From contig NZ_CH672433.1 of assembly GCF_000153025.1 (NCBI RefSeq), positions 417,456 to 481,455 of the forward strand: a stretch of 64,000 nt of DNA. Direction: 5' to 3'. The notes beneath the pieces are model-generated. The model did not search any database. It was given only the letters and a program-made list of their open reading frames with translations, and was not told the origin of the DNA. A program made the position numbers and the translations under genes. Below, piece after piece: positions 16,188 through 25,792 of this stretch. This DNA comes from Marinomonas sp. MED121. GTDB taxonomy: Bacteria; Pseudomonadota; Gammaproteobacteria; Pseudomonadales; Marinomonadaceae. Position 1 is the first letter of the stretch. Each line of letters opens with the position of its first letter.

Positions 16188-16877
16188 TCATTCTACTTTA
16201 TAGCCAACACCATAAATGGAATGAATAATTTCTTCACTTGGATCCGCTGCTGCAAGCTTCTTACGTAAATTCTTCACATGGCTATCGATTGTTCTATCAC
16301 TAACAATACGATCATCCTTGTAACATTTTTGCATCAAACTCTCGCGAGAGAAAACGCGTTTAGGACGAGATACCATGATTTGCAGCAAGCGATACTCAAC
16401 CGGTGTTAACTCCACATATTGACCATTGGCGTGACATTTAAAACATTCAAGATCCAATGTAATAGAGCGGTAAACCAATTCGCTTGATTTCTCCTCTTCA
16501 TCATCAATACGGTTAACACGACGCAAAATAGCATTAACACGCGCAACCACTTCTCTTGGCAAGAAAGGTTTGCAAACATAATCATCTGCACCCACTTTCA
16601 AACCAACCAAGCGGTCCATTTCATCAATACGTGCTGTTAGCATCATGATAGGTACATTAGAGTGCTCTCTTAGCTCCTTACATATGTTGATACCGCTTTT
16701 ACCTGGTAGCATCACATCAAGTATAACAAGATCTGGTTTGCTCTCTAAAATACGCTCAACCGCTTCATCACCACGATACAGAACCTTCACGTCGTAATTA
16801 TCTTTAACCAGATAATCGACTAGGATCTGTGCAATTTTAATTTCATCTTCAACAATATAAATTAGCCCGGAGCTCAT
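16188..16877 (-). CDS. baeR: OmpR-family response regulator, BaeR-like
   Basis: The 229-residue protein has a receiver domain with acidic pocket VEDE, phospho-acceptor D54 in LVILDVMLPG, and the conserved Thr and Lys in MLTAR and CKPF. A winged-helix DNA-binding domain follows (ELTPVEYRLLQIM, RTIDSHVKNLRKKL, YGVGYKVE). The wording DEMDRLVGLKVGADDYVCKP and PREVVARVNAILRR is close to E. coli BaeR, which activates envelope-stress and efflux genes. Its start overlaps the kinase stop by four bases. The name is by resemblance only; targets here are unknown. Confidence 0.75.
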   Translation of the reverse strand: MSSGLIYIVEDEIKIAQILVDYLVKDNYDVKVLYRGDEAVERILESKPDLVILDVMLPGKSGINICKELREHSNVPIMMLTARIDEMDRLVGLKVGADDYVCKPFLPREVVARVNAILRRVNRIDDEEEKSSELVYRSITLDLECFKCHANGQYVELTPVEYRLLQIMVSRPKRVFSRESLMQKCYKDDRIVSDRTIDSHVKNLRKKLAAADPSEEIIHSIYGVGYKVE

Positions 16878-18481
16878 CTTTTATATCCATTCATAATAGG
16901 GAACGTAATTGTTATTTTTAGCCCTCCAAGTTTAGAAGGAGACGCTACAATGGTGCCACGATGGGCTTCCACAATATTTCGACTTATTGCTAATCCTAAA
17001 CCGGAACCATCACGGCGTCGAGTTCTCGACTCATCTTGCCTGTGTAATGGGTTAAACAGACGCTCACAGTCATCTGGTTTTACACCCGGTGCACTATCTT
17101 CAAAAATAATAGTGACGGCTTCATCCTGCTCCAACATCTTAATTTCAATTAAGCCTGGACTATCAGTATAAGCTAAGGAATTAGAAAGCATATTCTTAAA
17201 AAGTTGAGCTAAACGGGCAGAGTCGCCACTAAAAACTTGAGCAAAAGAAGAGACATCAAATTTGATATCATTTGCCAAGGCCCTGTTTTTATAACTCGCA
17301 CACGTTGTTGTCAGCACATTGCCTAGATCAATCTTTTTAAATTCGTAATTTAAACCGCCAATATCAGATACTGACAATTCATATAAATCGTCGGTTAACT
17401 TGCGCATAAAATTGATTTCCTGTTCTAAAGAACAAATCTGCGCATAATCAAATTCTCTAATTCCATCCTTTAGAGACTGAATCTCCCCCGTCAAGATAGT
17501 AAGAGGGGTTCTTAATTCATGGGAAATATCCGCTAACCAGCGCCTACGAGAATCTCGGTTTTCTTCTAAGGTTTTAGCAAGATAGTTAATATCTTCCATT
17601 AATAATCCGACTTCATCACGTCCGACTAAAAGCTTTTTAGGAGAATAATCACCACGTGTTAGAGATTTAATTGCTTTTAAGACATAGCGATGTCGATTTA
17701 AAAACAGAGTCGCAAGCATCCAAGAGAGCAAGCCGGCAGAAATTAAAGCAACTGAACCAATAACGATACTTCGCATTAATTGCTGCTTAGAAAATTCCGT
17801 TTCTAAAGGGCTTTGGAAAAAGCGTGGTGGAATACTATGCAGCTCACCAATTTGCTTACCTAGTGCAATAATTGGAATCGCAATACTTAGATTTTCCGTT
17901 TCATCCATCCAGTCCCCTGCAACAAAACGGTGATTTTCATCGTAAAGCGCTGTGGTTGGCGAAGTTTCTGGTCTGCCAGACCCTTGCGCTTGATTGGCCC
18001 CTTTAGGCTTAGGTGGCTTAGTTTGGCCGATATGATGGGACGAATCAGTTAAAGAAGGCTTATTCGTTAAATAGTCTTTATCCTCTATTTTGGCAGAGCC
18101 AAACTCACTAGAAAAAAGGCCTTCTTCATTATCTAACTTCGCTTTATCATCGTCTCTTGTTTCCTTAGCATTATCCTTCCTAGAAGGGGGAAGCGGTCTC
18201 CCATTTTCACGCTTAGGTAAAAGGTGCAAATTTGCTTCAAGGACTTCAGTGGGAATTTTATTCCAATCACCTCCCGCCTCAAAATAGAGTTCTGTTAACT
18301 TACCTGATACAACCTCAAGGCGAGTTTGTTCCAATGCGTTAGCATAGTCTAAAAAGCCTCTTTCGAAGCTCCATCTTGCTAATCCCAAAGTTGCAATTAA
18401 TATCACAACAGTGAGCCCTAATAGGGTTAGCATTAATTTTTGAAATACTGTTAAAGCCATCCATACATTATATGTTTTCAA
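16874..18481 (-). CDS. baeS: Sensor histidine kinase, BaeS-like, with disordered periplasmic insert
   Basis: The 535-residue kinase has TM1 (about residues 13-35), a periplasmic domain, TM2 (about 237-260), HAMP, a HisKA domain with LADISHELRTP (H321) and an HATPase with ending SGLGLAIS. The region around H321 resembles BaeS closely. The periplasmic part holds an insert at roughly residues 95-170 that is rich in Lys, Asp, Pro and Gly and looks disordered; E. coli BaeS lacks it. The start is TTG at 18481, supported by GGAGG eight bases upstream. It probably senses envelope damage and phosphorylates the adjacent regulator. Confidence 0.75.
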   Translation of the reverse strand: MKTYNVWMALTVFQKLMLTLLGLTVVILIATLGLARWSFERGFLDYANALEQTRLEVVSGKLTELYFEAGGDWNKIPTEVLEANLHLLPKRENGRPLPPSRKDNAKETRDDDKAKLDNEEGLFSSEFGSAKIEDKDYLTNKPSLTDSSHHIGQTKPPKPKGANQAQGSGRPETSPTTALYDENHRFVAGDWMDETENLSIAIPIIALGKQIGELHSIPPRFFQSPLETEFSKQQLMRSIVIGSVALISAGLLSWMLATLFLNRHRYVLKAIKSLTRGDYSPKKLLVGRDEVGLLMEDINYLAKTLEENRDSRRRWLADISHELRTPLTILTGEIQSLKDGIREFDYAQICSLEQEINFMRKLTDDLYELSVSDIGGLNYEFKKIDLGNVLTTTCASYKNRALANDIKFDVSSFAQVFSGDSARLAQLFKNMLSNSLAYTDSPGLIEIKMLEQDEAVTIIFEDSAPGVKPDDCERLFNPLHRQDESRTRRRDGSGLGLAISRNIVEAHRGTIVASPSKLGGLKITITFPIMNGYKR

Positions 18482-18544
18482 AAATTATGCCTCCAGCCGT
18501 TGCCCAATAAATTGATTAAAATTCACTACATCTCCACAATATAT

Positions 18545-18560
18545 GTAAGTACTCACTTAC
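18545..18560. repeat. Inverted repeat between T6SS operon end and baeSR promoter
   Basis: GTAAGT (18545-18550) and ACTTAC (18555-18560) form a short inverted repeat in the 105-base gap between the kinase gene stop and the start of the baeSR operon. It could be a weak terminator for the secretion operon or a regulator site near the baeSR promoter; no T-run decides this. Confidence 0.35.
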
Positions 18561-18586
18561 AGTTAAAGTAAATACATAAAAACAGC

Positions 18587-19303
18587 TTAAACAATTGAAT
18601 TAAGTTGCTTAAATAAAAACACTTCCAGTTTACGCTCAAATAAATATGAGCGAATAAGCACTTGCTGATGCTCGAAAAAAGCACGCTGATTAGACTCATT
18701 CAAGCTTAAAACTGTGCCCGACTTTAACAAGTCTAAAATCAGAAAATAGGCATACCAATCCACCTTAGTCATATACATTTCAGGTAAATAGGGCTCAGGT
18801 AAAATAAATGCAGGGGTATAAGATTTAAAACGTTTTGAACTGTAATTGTGATTAATCCAACCCGCACTTGCAAGATCAATAAGGTGTGACTCATTCTCCA
18901 TAACAATAATATTGCTAGGTTTAATATCGTTATGAACTATCCCCTGCTCGTGCAGCTGATTAAGTTTATTACACAATGAAGACATAATAGATCGCATATC
19001 TAGCTGTCGATTACCTTTTAGAAAGTCAGACAGGCTCTCACCATCAAGATAATCCATCACTAGTAGATGAAAGTCAGAATTGGTTTGCGACAAATAACAC
19101 TTTACCGACTGACTTTGAGCACTGCGTCTTAGCCATAAGGCTTCTTGTGATAAAAGGTATTTATCGCTTTCATCAAACGCAATTTTTAGCTTGTGCCAGT
19201 TCGCACTTTTTATTTCTTGGATTAAAAATACATTCTTTCCCAAGACTATTACTTGCTGGCCATAAGCAGTTTGATGCTTTAGCCAGTCAGTAATTTCAAA
19301 CAC
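18587..19303 (-). CDS. T6SS-associated Ser/Thr protein kinase-like protein
   Basis: A compact 238-residue Hanks-type kinase domain with the catalytic loop HNDIKPSN (D126) and a metal-binding segment LIDLAS, where the usual DFG is DLA. A lysine candidate for the VAIK position is K32, but the glycine-rich loop is not obvious. There is no transmembrane or sensor part, unlike PpkA. It is the last gene of the secretion operon, and its GTG start overlaps the TssM stop by one base. In T6SS clusters such kinases phosphorylate the FHA protein to promote assembly. No PppA-type phosphatase gene is present. Confidence 0.75.
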   Translation of the reverse strand: MFEITDWLKHQTAYGQQVIVLGKNVFLIQEIKSANWHKLKIAFDESDKYLLSQEALWLRRSAQSQSVKCYLSQTNSDFHLLVMDYLDGESLSDFLKGNRQLDMRSIMSSLCNKLNQLHEQGIVHNDIKPSNIIVMENESHLIDLASAGWINHNYSSKRFKSYTPAFILPEPYLPEMYMTKVDWYAYFLILDLLKSGTVLSLNESNQRAFFEHQQVLIRSYLFERKLEVFLFKQLNSIV

Positions 19304-22300
19304 TATAAGCTAACTGGGATACGAGTCCCTGCAAAAAAGTTTGCGACAAAAGGATTGATATCGCTATCGACTCTTAGGATAAAGCGCACCTGATTATCTT
19401 TGTCTTCATAAAGCAGGGAAACATCTTGCGTGCCAGTAATCGCTGAGCCATCTAATGAATCAGCTAATCTAAACCAATTCCAGAAGCCTTCAAAACGCTT
19501 ACGATTAACAATACCATCTGCATTTTTCATCTGCAGATCAAGATTGAAAGATTGATTATCTAGCATAGGCCAAGTTAAGTTTTGCCATAAGGTTGGTCCA
19601 TTTCGATAAGAAAATAACAAACCATCATCACGGATAGTAAATTCAGTTAAGGTCGGCGTCATTGACTGGGCTTTCACTGAGAACGGAATTTGTACTGCAT
19701 TATCTTGGAAAAACAAATCTCTGACTTTCGTCACTTTATCAACAGAATCAGCATAACCTGAGTTTAAAATGAGATGTCTGCTTGATAGAAAGCTTGGCAT
19801 CATCGTTCGGCCATCACTGCCTTTCTTAAAGTACTGGGCATAATTATTTACAAAATTAGCCATAGTGCCTTGTGGGCCATAAAACTCTTGAAAGTCCTTA
19901 AGGCTAACATCAGCAGTCGCTGCTTTCTTATAAGGGTATTTATTGACCAGTTTTGTTTTATAGAAGTTACTCACAACTGCCCAATCCGTGTTAATAAGCG
20001 AGCGTATATCAATTAACGCTAATTGATTAAATACGGTTGCAATACCTCTTAACATAGCGGGCAAAATTGGATCTGAGTAACTGTGGCTCAAGGTATCCAT
20101 TTGCGCAATTGGGCTAATAGTATCTATCTTGGCAACTTGATCTAAGAAGAAGCGCTCTCTTGATTGGCTCTCATCAGACTGTAAAACCCAGTTCAAGGTG
20201 TTTGTCATTTGCGTTAAAGCAATATCCAAACGACTTTGACCCGCATCATCTAATTCGATCAGCTTTTGATAACTCACAAAAGGCAATTCAATTGCGTTAG
20301 CAATATTAGTGACCATTTCATTTGGCTTAGCATCATCTGCTGGTGCTTCTTCACCTTCTTTACTTGCCGCTTTAGGTGCCAATACAGTACTCACATTTGT
20401 ATTGCTCGCAATCAGGCCATACAACCTAACTAAAGGTGAGAAGATAGGATCTGATGCCAATGCCAATTGCTGTTTAGAATCTGCCCAAGATTTGGTATCC
20501 ACCCATTCAATATTTGAAACAAAGTTTTGCCAAAAATTAATATAATCATCAATATAACGTTGGCGAAGCTGACGATTAATACGGTTGAGTTCAGCTTCAC
20601 CCACACGTCCCATCACCCCTTCATAACCCTTAATGGCATCATCAGCGAGTTGAAAACCTGTAGTTGCCATCAATTCTTGGAAACCATCTCGGGTAAAGAT
20701 GAAAGGTACAACATATTGATTAAAACCAGACTTAAAGTTAAACACTTTTGTATAAGACTGACCTAACTTTTCTCGCAAATCGATACGTTGGGCTAGACTC
20801 TCTTCTTGCAAGATATGTTGATATAAGAGTTCACTCACATCTTCCGTAGAAAGAGATGTTTTAACCAAATCCACTAACTCTTGATTGTCCTGAAGCGGGA
20901 CCGCTGAAGTTGCCAGTAAATCATGAGCAAGCTCTCTAAAACGAGAAAGAATGACGGTATCCCCTTCTCCTTCCTCTTTTAATGCGCTGACATAATAATC
21001 CACCAGCACTTCACTATTATCACGAATAGGGCTATAGAGAATCTGCTGTAAATTAAAGAGTTCAAGCGTCTTTACCTTGTCCCCTAACTTATTATAAACA
21101 AACAAGTCTTTCAGCAGATAATCCCTCATCCGCACTAATAAAACATCTTCTAGCTCTTTAAAATAAGCTTTATCTACCTCAACTTGAATACTAGAGTCAG
21201 GCAGCCAAGAGAATAAGAACCAAGGCTTTTCAACTCGGTATAAGAGGTAAATATCCCTAATTTCAGACAAGCTAAAAATAGGTGAAGATAAATCATCAGG
21301 CATAGGGCCATTAGATTCTAAATTCTCTTCATATCTATCCAGCTGAACGATGGCTTTTTGATCAATTTCCTGCTGAAAATCAAAGCTAGATTTAAGTATC
21401 CAAAGCACGCCACCAAAGATAACAAGAAGTCCACCCGTTACAAAAACACGAGTAATACGATAGGTAAACTCACGTCTTGATTGCACCCCTACAATCGCGG
21501 CTTCTTTCACTAAAATAGAACGCATTAAACGCTTACCAAACAAACTTAGGTTTTTCTTCACCAACTCTTGTTTAGCTAATTGCTCATAACCTAGATCAGA
21601 GGCTTGCATCATGGTAAGAGGGTCAATAGGTCTGGCCTCTCCACCCGCATTAGCAAAGAAGTACCCCCTAAAATATAGCGCCTTACCTTCAAACTGATGG
21701 TCAATAAACAAACTATTAAAATAATTTTCTAGGGTCGATTTTAAAATTGAAAATTGAAAGGTACCCGCAACAATCGCATCACGGTAGTCTGTATTCAGCT
21801 GGCTCTTTAGGGCATTACTTAAACAGTCAGATATGCTTTTTTGTAGGCTTTCAAAGGATTCATCAAACCACTTTTTATCAAATTCTAATTGGCTAACATT
21901 GGGTACCAAAGCACCAAAAGCTTGGTCTCTTTGTCTTTCATCTAAAGTAGAAAAAATCTCACAAAAGTCCCGTAGTTCTGCCATATGAGTAAAAATAGAA
22001 TAAATAGGTAAATTTAACCCAAACGCTTGGTTAAAGTGCCTAATTAAGTTTCTATCTTTCTTACCTTTGTTTGAAACGCCACCACTATCACTGGCTAGCA
22101 AATCCCTGATGCTCACACCAAGAATGACTCCATTTACAGCCTGCCTAGGGCGTTTTTTTAACAAATGTTTTATTAATAAGTCTGTAGCTTGTTGAAGCTT
22201 TTCAGTAGGACTTGTTTGATGAACACAAACAAGTACGCTGGTTTCATTTAACCAAAAGCTAATAGGAGCATTTTCATTATTGTACTTTTCTTCTAACTCA

Positions 22301-22689
22301 ATAGGCTCATAGCCCATTTGTTGAATTAACTCTCTATCATCATCATAGTTTTCATTTAAGTAAAGATACCAAGGAGTATGATAAGGGTTAGCAGAGGTTT
22401 TAGCTTGGATACGCCAAAGTGCATCAAAACTTTTTTTGAAATAAGCGCGATAAAAGTTTGCCTGAAATTTCAACTCTTCTTTTTTTGGGTCTTTGACTTT
22501 AAACAGACTTTTAACGACCAAATAACTAGACACAATCGTAGTGAAAAGAATCGTTATCACAGCCAGTGCACCTTGCCACCAAGGCGTCATCGCCAAAAGG
22601 CCAAATCCCCACGCAAATGATGCCTGTAACGTACCGAATAAAAATAATAGTCCAATAAAAGACCAAATAGCTTTTTTATTCTTTATCAT
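19303..22689 (-). CDS. tssM: T6SS membrane complex protein TssM (IcmF)
   Basis: The 1128-residue product has two N-terminal membrane segments (about residues 9-30 and 40-62), a cytoplasmic domain, a third membrane segment near residue 415 (FVTGGLLVIFGGVLWIL), and a long periplasmic region ending in a beta-rich C-terminal domain that meets TssJ. The family motif NGVILGVSIRDLL is present. At residues 105-126, where TssM usually has PWYL..GxxGxGKT, it reads TPWYLYLNENYDDDRELIQQ, so the Walker A motif is gone and ATP binding is unlikely. It lies 32 bases after TssL. Confidence 0.9.
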   Translation of the reverse strand: MIKNKKAIWSFIGLLFLFGTLQASFAWGFGLLAMTPWWQGALAVITILFTTIVSSYLVVKSLFKVKDPKKEELKFQANFYRAYFKKSFDALWRIQAKTSANPYHTPWYLYLNENYDDDRELIQQMGYEPIELEEKYNNENAPISFWLNETSVLVCVHQTSPTEKLQQATDLLIKHLLKKRPRQAVNGVILGVSIRDLLASDSGGVSNKGKKDRNLIRHFNQAFGLNLPIYSIFTHMAELRDFCEIFSTLDERQRDQAFGALVPNVSQLEFDKKWFDESFESLQKSISDCLSNALKSQLNTDYRDAIVAGTFQFSILKSTLENYFNSLFIDHQFEGKALYFRGYFFANAGGEARPIDPLTMMQASDLGYEQLAKQELVKKNLSLFGKRLMRSILVKEAAIVGVQSRREFTYRITRVFVTGGLLVIFGGVLWILKSSFDFQQEIDQKAIVQLDRYEENLESNGPMPDDLSSPIFSLSEIRDIYLLYRVEKPWFLFSWLPDSSIQVEVDKAYFKELEDVLLVRMRDYLLKDLFVYNKLGDKVKTLELFNLQQILYSPIRDNSEVLVDYYVSALKEEGEGDTVILSRFRELAHDLLATSAVPLQDNQELVDLVKTSLSTEDVSELLYQHILQEESLAQRIDLREKLGQSYTKVFNFKSGFNQYVVPFIFTRDGFQELMATTGFQLADDAIKGYEGVMGRVGEAELNRINRQLRQRYIDDYINFWQNFVSNIEWVDTKSWADSKQQLALASDPIFSPLVRLYGLIASNTNVSTVLAPKAASKEGEEAPADDAKPNEMVTNIANAIELPFVSYQKLIELDDAGQSRLDIALTQMTNTLNWVLQSDESQSRERFFLDQVAKIDTISPIAQMDTLSHSYSDPILPAMLRGIATVFNQLALIDIRSLINTDWAVVSNFYKTKLVNKYPYKKAATADVSLKDFQEFYGPQGTMANFVNNYAQYFKKGSDGRTMMPSFLSSRHLILNSGYADSVDKVTKVRDLFFQDNAVQIPFSVKAQSMTPTLTEFTIRDDGLLFSYRNGPTLWQNLTWPMLDNQSFNLDLQMKNADGIVNRKRFEGFWNWFRLADSLDGSAITGTQDVSLLYEDKDNQVRFILRVDSDINPFVANFFAGTRIPVSL

Positions 22690-22721
22690 TTCTACAACCT
22701 ACCTTATGGCCTGATACTGAC

Positions 22722-23924
22722 TTATTTAAGAGTGACAATGAAGGCATCAGGAATGCCATTTTTACGTACTTTGTCCAATGCACTAAATGCATCACTTCTA
22801 TCATTAAAATTAATCACAACTCTAAATTTTGAACGCCATTCGACTATCTCAGCAGAGCTGCTGTATAAGGTTAATTCGTTGATAAAAGTTTGGGCAGCCG
22901 CCTTATTAGATAAGGTTCCAAGCTGTAAACGCCATGTCGTTTTTGCTTTTTCTTGACCAGCAGACTCAGGGGTTATAACGGGCACTGAAGATGAGGTATT
23001 AGGTTTGTTACTCGCTAACATTTCCTCACTAGTACTGGTATAAACATATTCAATATCTTGCCCATTATTTTCATTAAAATAGGCTTGTGTAAAATCACCT
23101 AACTGAATAAAATTTCGCGCTTTTTGTGGCAGAGTTGTTTGATACCAATAAGAAATACCGCCAAATACCAAAGCAATAGAGACAGCACATAAGACGCCTT
23201 GACGCCAAAATTTTGCTGGACGCTGAGGCTTTTTAGCACGATGAAAAAAGGCTTTATTCGTTTCATCAGAGGCTTTAAACAAGTCTAACTCTGGTTTTTC
23301 TCTATGTTCAAAAATACTTTTTTCTAAACGCTTTAGAAGTTCTTCTAATTTATCGCTACCATGTACTCGATATTGTCCACGAAAGCCTATTTTTAAAAAA
23401 ATATAAATAAGCTCTAACAAATCAATCAACATAGCAGGTTGAGATAAAGCCCTTTCGGCAACAATATAAAATTGTTCACCACCATTTCTCATACCAAACA
23501 ATTCACTGACTAAGGTTTGGTTTTCCCAACTAGACTCTTCACCCCATGCGCTGTGTAGAATTTGTTCATCAATCACAATGCAAAATAAAAAACAGGTCTT
23601 ATCTGCGACAGAAGGCGGGTAATCTAAAGCTGCTATTTTATGCTTTAAATCAGAAATAATTCGCTTGATACCCTTTTTAAACAGAAACAAATCATCAGGT
23701 TTCTGCATACGTGCAACCGTCACAGCTAAAGCTAAAAGCTCAGAACTAGCACTTAAAATAGCATTATCAAAGTGTGCATAGTTTTGCAGTTCAACAGCAT
23801 CCTGCGCTTGATTCTTAAGCGCATTTGAGCTTTCTAAAAAGACAGCATCTTTGAAGTTTGAATTACTAGCGGTTGCTGACGTAGATGCAACGGCAACCGT
23901 TGCTTCATCAAGATAATTATTCAT
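22722..23924 (-). CDS. tssL: T6SS TssL (DotU) with C-terminal SPOR domain
   Basis: The 400-residue protein has the DotU cytoplasmic domain (about residues 60-225, with DEQILHSAWG and FYIVAERAL), one membrane anchor (about 235-258), and a periplasmic tail. The last 72 residues, starting TTWRLQLGTLSNKAAAQTFI, look like a SPOR domain, which binds denuded glycan strands of peptidoglycan. Other extended TssL proteins carry an OmpA-like domain for the same anchoring task. I place the start at ATG 23924; a TTG three codons upstream is also open. It follows the second tssK fragment closely. Confidence 0.85.
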   Translation of the reverse strand: MNNYLDEATVAVASTSATASNSNFKDAVFLESSNALKNQAQDAVELQNYAHFDNAILSASSELLALAVTVARMQKPDDLFLFKKGIKRIISDLKHKIAALDYPPSVADKTCFLFCIVIDEQILHSAWGEESSWENQTLVSELFGMRNGGEQFYIVAERALSQPAMLIDLLELIYIFLKIGFRGQYRVHGSDKLEELLKRLEKSIFEHREKPELDLFKASDETNKAFFHRAKKPQRPAKFWRQGVLCAVSIALVFGGISYWYQTTLPQKARNFIQLGDFTQAYFNENNGQDIEYVYTSTSEEMLASNKPNTSSSVPVITPESAGQEKAKTTWRLQLGTLSNKAAAQTFINELTLYSSSAEIVEWRSKFRVVINFNDRSDAFSALDKVRKNGIPDAFIVTLK

Positions 23925-23929
23925 AAAAA

Positions 23930-25254
23930 TCAACCAAGAACATAAAGTTGCAAGTGTAAATCAGGAATACGACTATCAACATGAATCGCTAGCGCTTCAC
24001 GTTTTTCCTTAATTTCTTGCCAATATATATGTCGCGTATCTATTTCGACATAACAAATATCAGCCCTGGGTTTTAACTCATTAGGCGCTACAGGCAGTAC
24101 ATTCAAACTAATACCTGACAAGCCATTACGAACTAATTCTGCAACTTGTCCTAAACCGCATAAGGTACAGGCGGTTGGAAATATCTGCGCTAATGCAGAC
24201 GTGCCAATACTAGACTCCACCGCCAATACAAAGCGACGATTGTCCATTAGGTGAATGTCTTTGACCGAAGTTCTCAATAAGCGTCGACGTTCAAATAACT
24301 TAGTATCCCAAGCAAACTCAACCACATTATCACTTTGAACCATAGAGAGCTGATCACGTAAGCGAGTAAAGAGTTTACCTAGCACCAATTGCAGGTCATC
24401 TCGAATTAACGGATCTGGAGCATCAGCAACACTTGGTTTAAAACTAGCAAGCTCAGAAGAGAATCTAACTAAGCCCTCATAAAACTCATCAAGACTTAGC
24501 TCAGGGTTATTTGCCGTTAAATGCAACCAAGGTAACCAGCGATCAGTGTTTGCAACCACAAGTATTCACGCATCAAGCTTTGTTCGCTTTTACGGTTTTG
24601 GCCCGCTCCAATACGTTGAACAACAGAGTTAGCACGAGTTTGTGTCAACACTAGTAGCTCTTTAACCCTTTCTTTCAATAAAGAGGATGCACCATATTGA
24701 ATACAAGCAGGTATATAGCTTTGATCAAGAACTAGCTGACCACTCTCTCTGCTTTCTAAAATCTTTGCCACCGGAATGAGAGTCATACCTGCCGTTTCAT
24801 CACCTTCTAACAGCAGTCTAACATTTGGCTCAGCGACCGTTGTTTCAACTGAATTTTGTCCCGAATCACTGGCATCAAATAAGTTAACGCTTTCTTTTAA
24901 GTAACGCTTATTTTCTTCTCTTTGGCCGTATTCGTTTTCACCTTCTATCGTCATTGGCAACGCAAGGTAAACGCACTTCTCTAATGCACCTTGCTTAACA
25001 TCTAATAACAACTCTCTAGTACTCTCAAAATAAGTACCATCAGGAAAAAGTCCGCGACATTGAGTAACAGCAATTTTACCAATTTGTAATCTATGCTGAT
25101 CAATTTCGAGTGTCGCTAAACCATATTTATGACCACCTTGTGTTAAAGATACATATTGCTCTAGGTGGTGATGGTTATAACGCTCTTGTTGCTGGAAGTG
25201 TTGAGGGGCAATAAACATCCCTTCACTCCAAACTACCTTGCGATGACGTCTCAA
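23930..25254 (-). pseudogene. tssK: T6SS baseplate TssK, split by a one-base frameshift
   Basis: TssK links the T6SS baseplate to the membrane complex. Here it is in two frames. The first part runs from TTG 25254 (GAGGAG upstream; sequence RRHRKVVWSEGMFIAPQHFQ, the classic TssK start) to a stop at 24517 and ends ..MREYLWLQTLIAGYLGCI. The second part, in the -1 frame, continues the family pattern from about 24547 with DRWLPWLHLTANN..FYEGLVRFSSELASF to 23930. Restoring one base near CTGATCGCTGG (for example CTGGATCGC) joins them into a protein of about 441 residues, the usual TssK length. Either a real lesion or a sequencing error. Confidence 0.85.
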
Positions 25255-25264
25255 ATTAGACTCC

Positions 25265-25792
25265 TCAAAATACTTTCCACCATGCTTCATCAACAGGTTG
25301 TGAAATTGCAATTTTTTTACCACTGACACGAATATAAACAGGGTATTTTTCTGGGGTTTCGACTAAGGCAACATAGGCTTTTACTTCTGCATTAGCATAA
25401 TCTGCAAACTCACCTAACACAGCGATAAAGCGAGATTTTTGTTGTACATCTAAAGTAAGCTGCTGCACTTTGCCTGGTAACATTGGTGCTAGCGAAGTGA
25501 CATCAATAAGGGTTTCAGCGAGAGACTCTCTATCCTTTGAAAACAAATCAAGAAATTCAGTATTTTCAAAAACACCCGATTCACTTAACTGATAAATTCG
25601 AATAACTATGGGTCGCGCCTGTTGATCTCCGTAGGCATTAATATCATCCAATGTCTCTATATTGAACTCAATCTGATTCGGCGCGACAAATGCATTTGCA
25701 TTAGCACTCGAAGCACTATTGCTACTACAACCACTGATTAATATAGATAATGCGATACCGATTAGGACGATAGGAAATTTCAAAAGTGTCAC
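25265..25792 (-). CDS. tssJ: T6SS outer-membrane lipoprotein TssJ
   Basis: A 175-residue protein with a lipoprotein signal (ILISGC, lipidated Cys at 22) and a beta-sandwich body typical of TssJ, including RPIVIRIYQLSESGVFENTEFLDLF and ending in EAWWKVF. TssJ anchors the TssM periplasmic domain to the outer membrane. The start is GTG at 25792, overlapping the FHA gene stop by four bases. The stop is followed after ten bases by the TTG start of tssK. Confidence 0.88.
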   Translation of the reverse strand: MTLLKFPIVLIGIALSILISGCSSNSASSANANAFVAPNQIEFNIETLDDINAYGDQQARPIVIRIYQLSESGVFENTEFLDLFSKDRESLAETLIDVTSLAPMLPGKVQQLTLDVQQKSRFIAVLGEFADYANAEVKAYVALVETPEKYPVYIRVSGKKIAISQPVDEAWWKVF

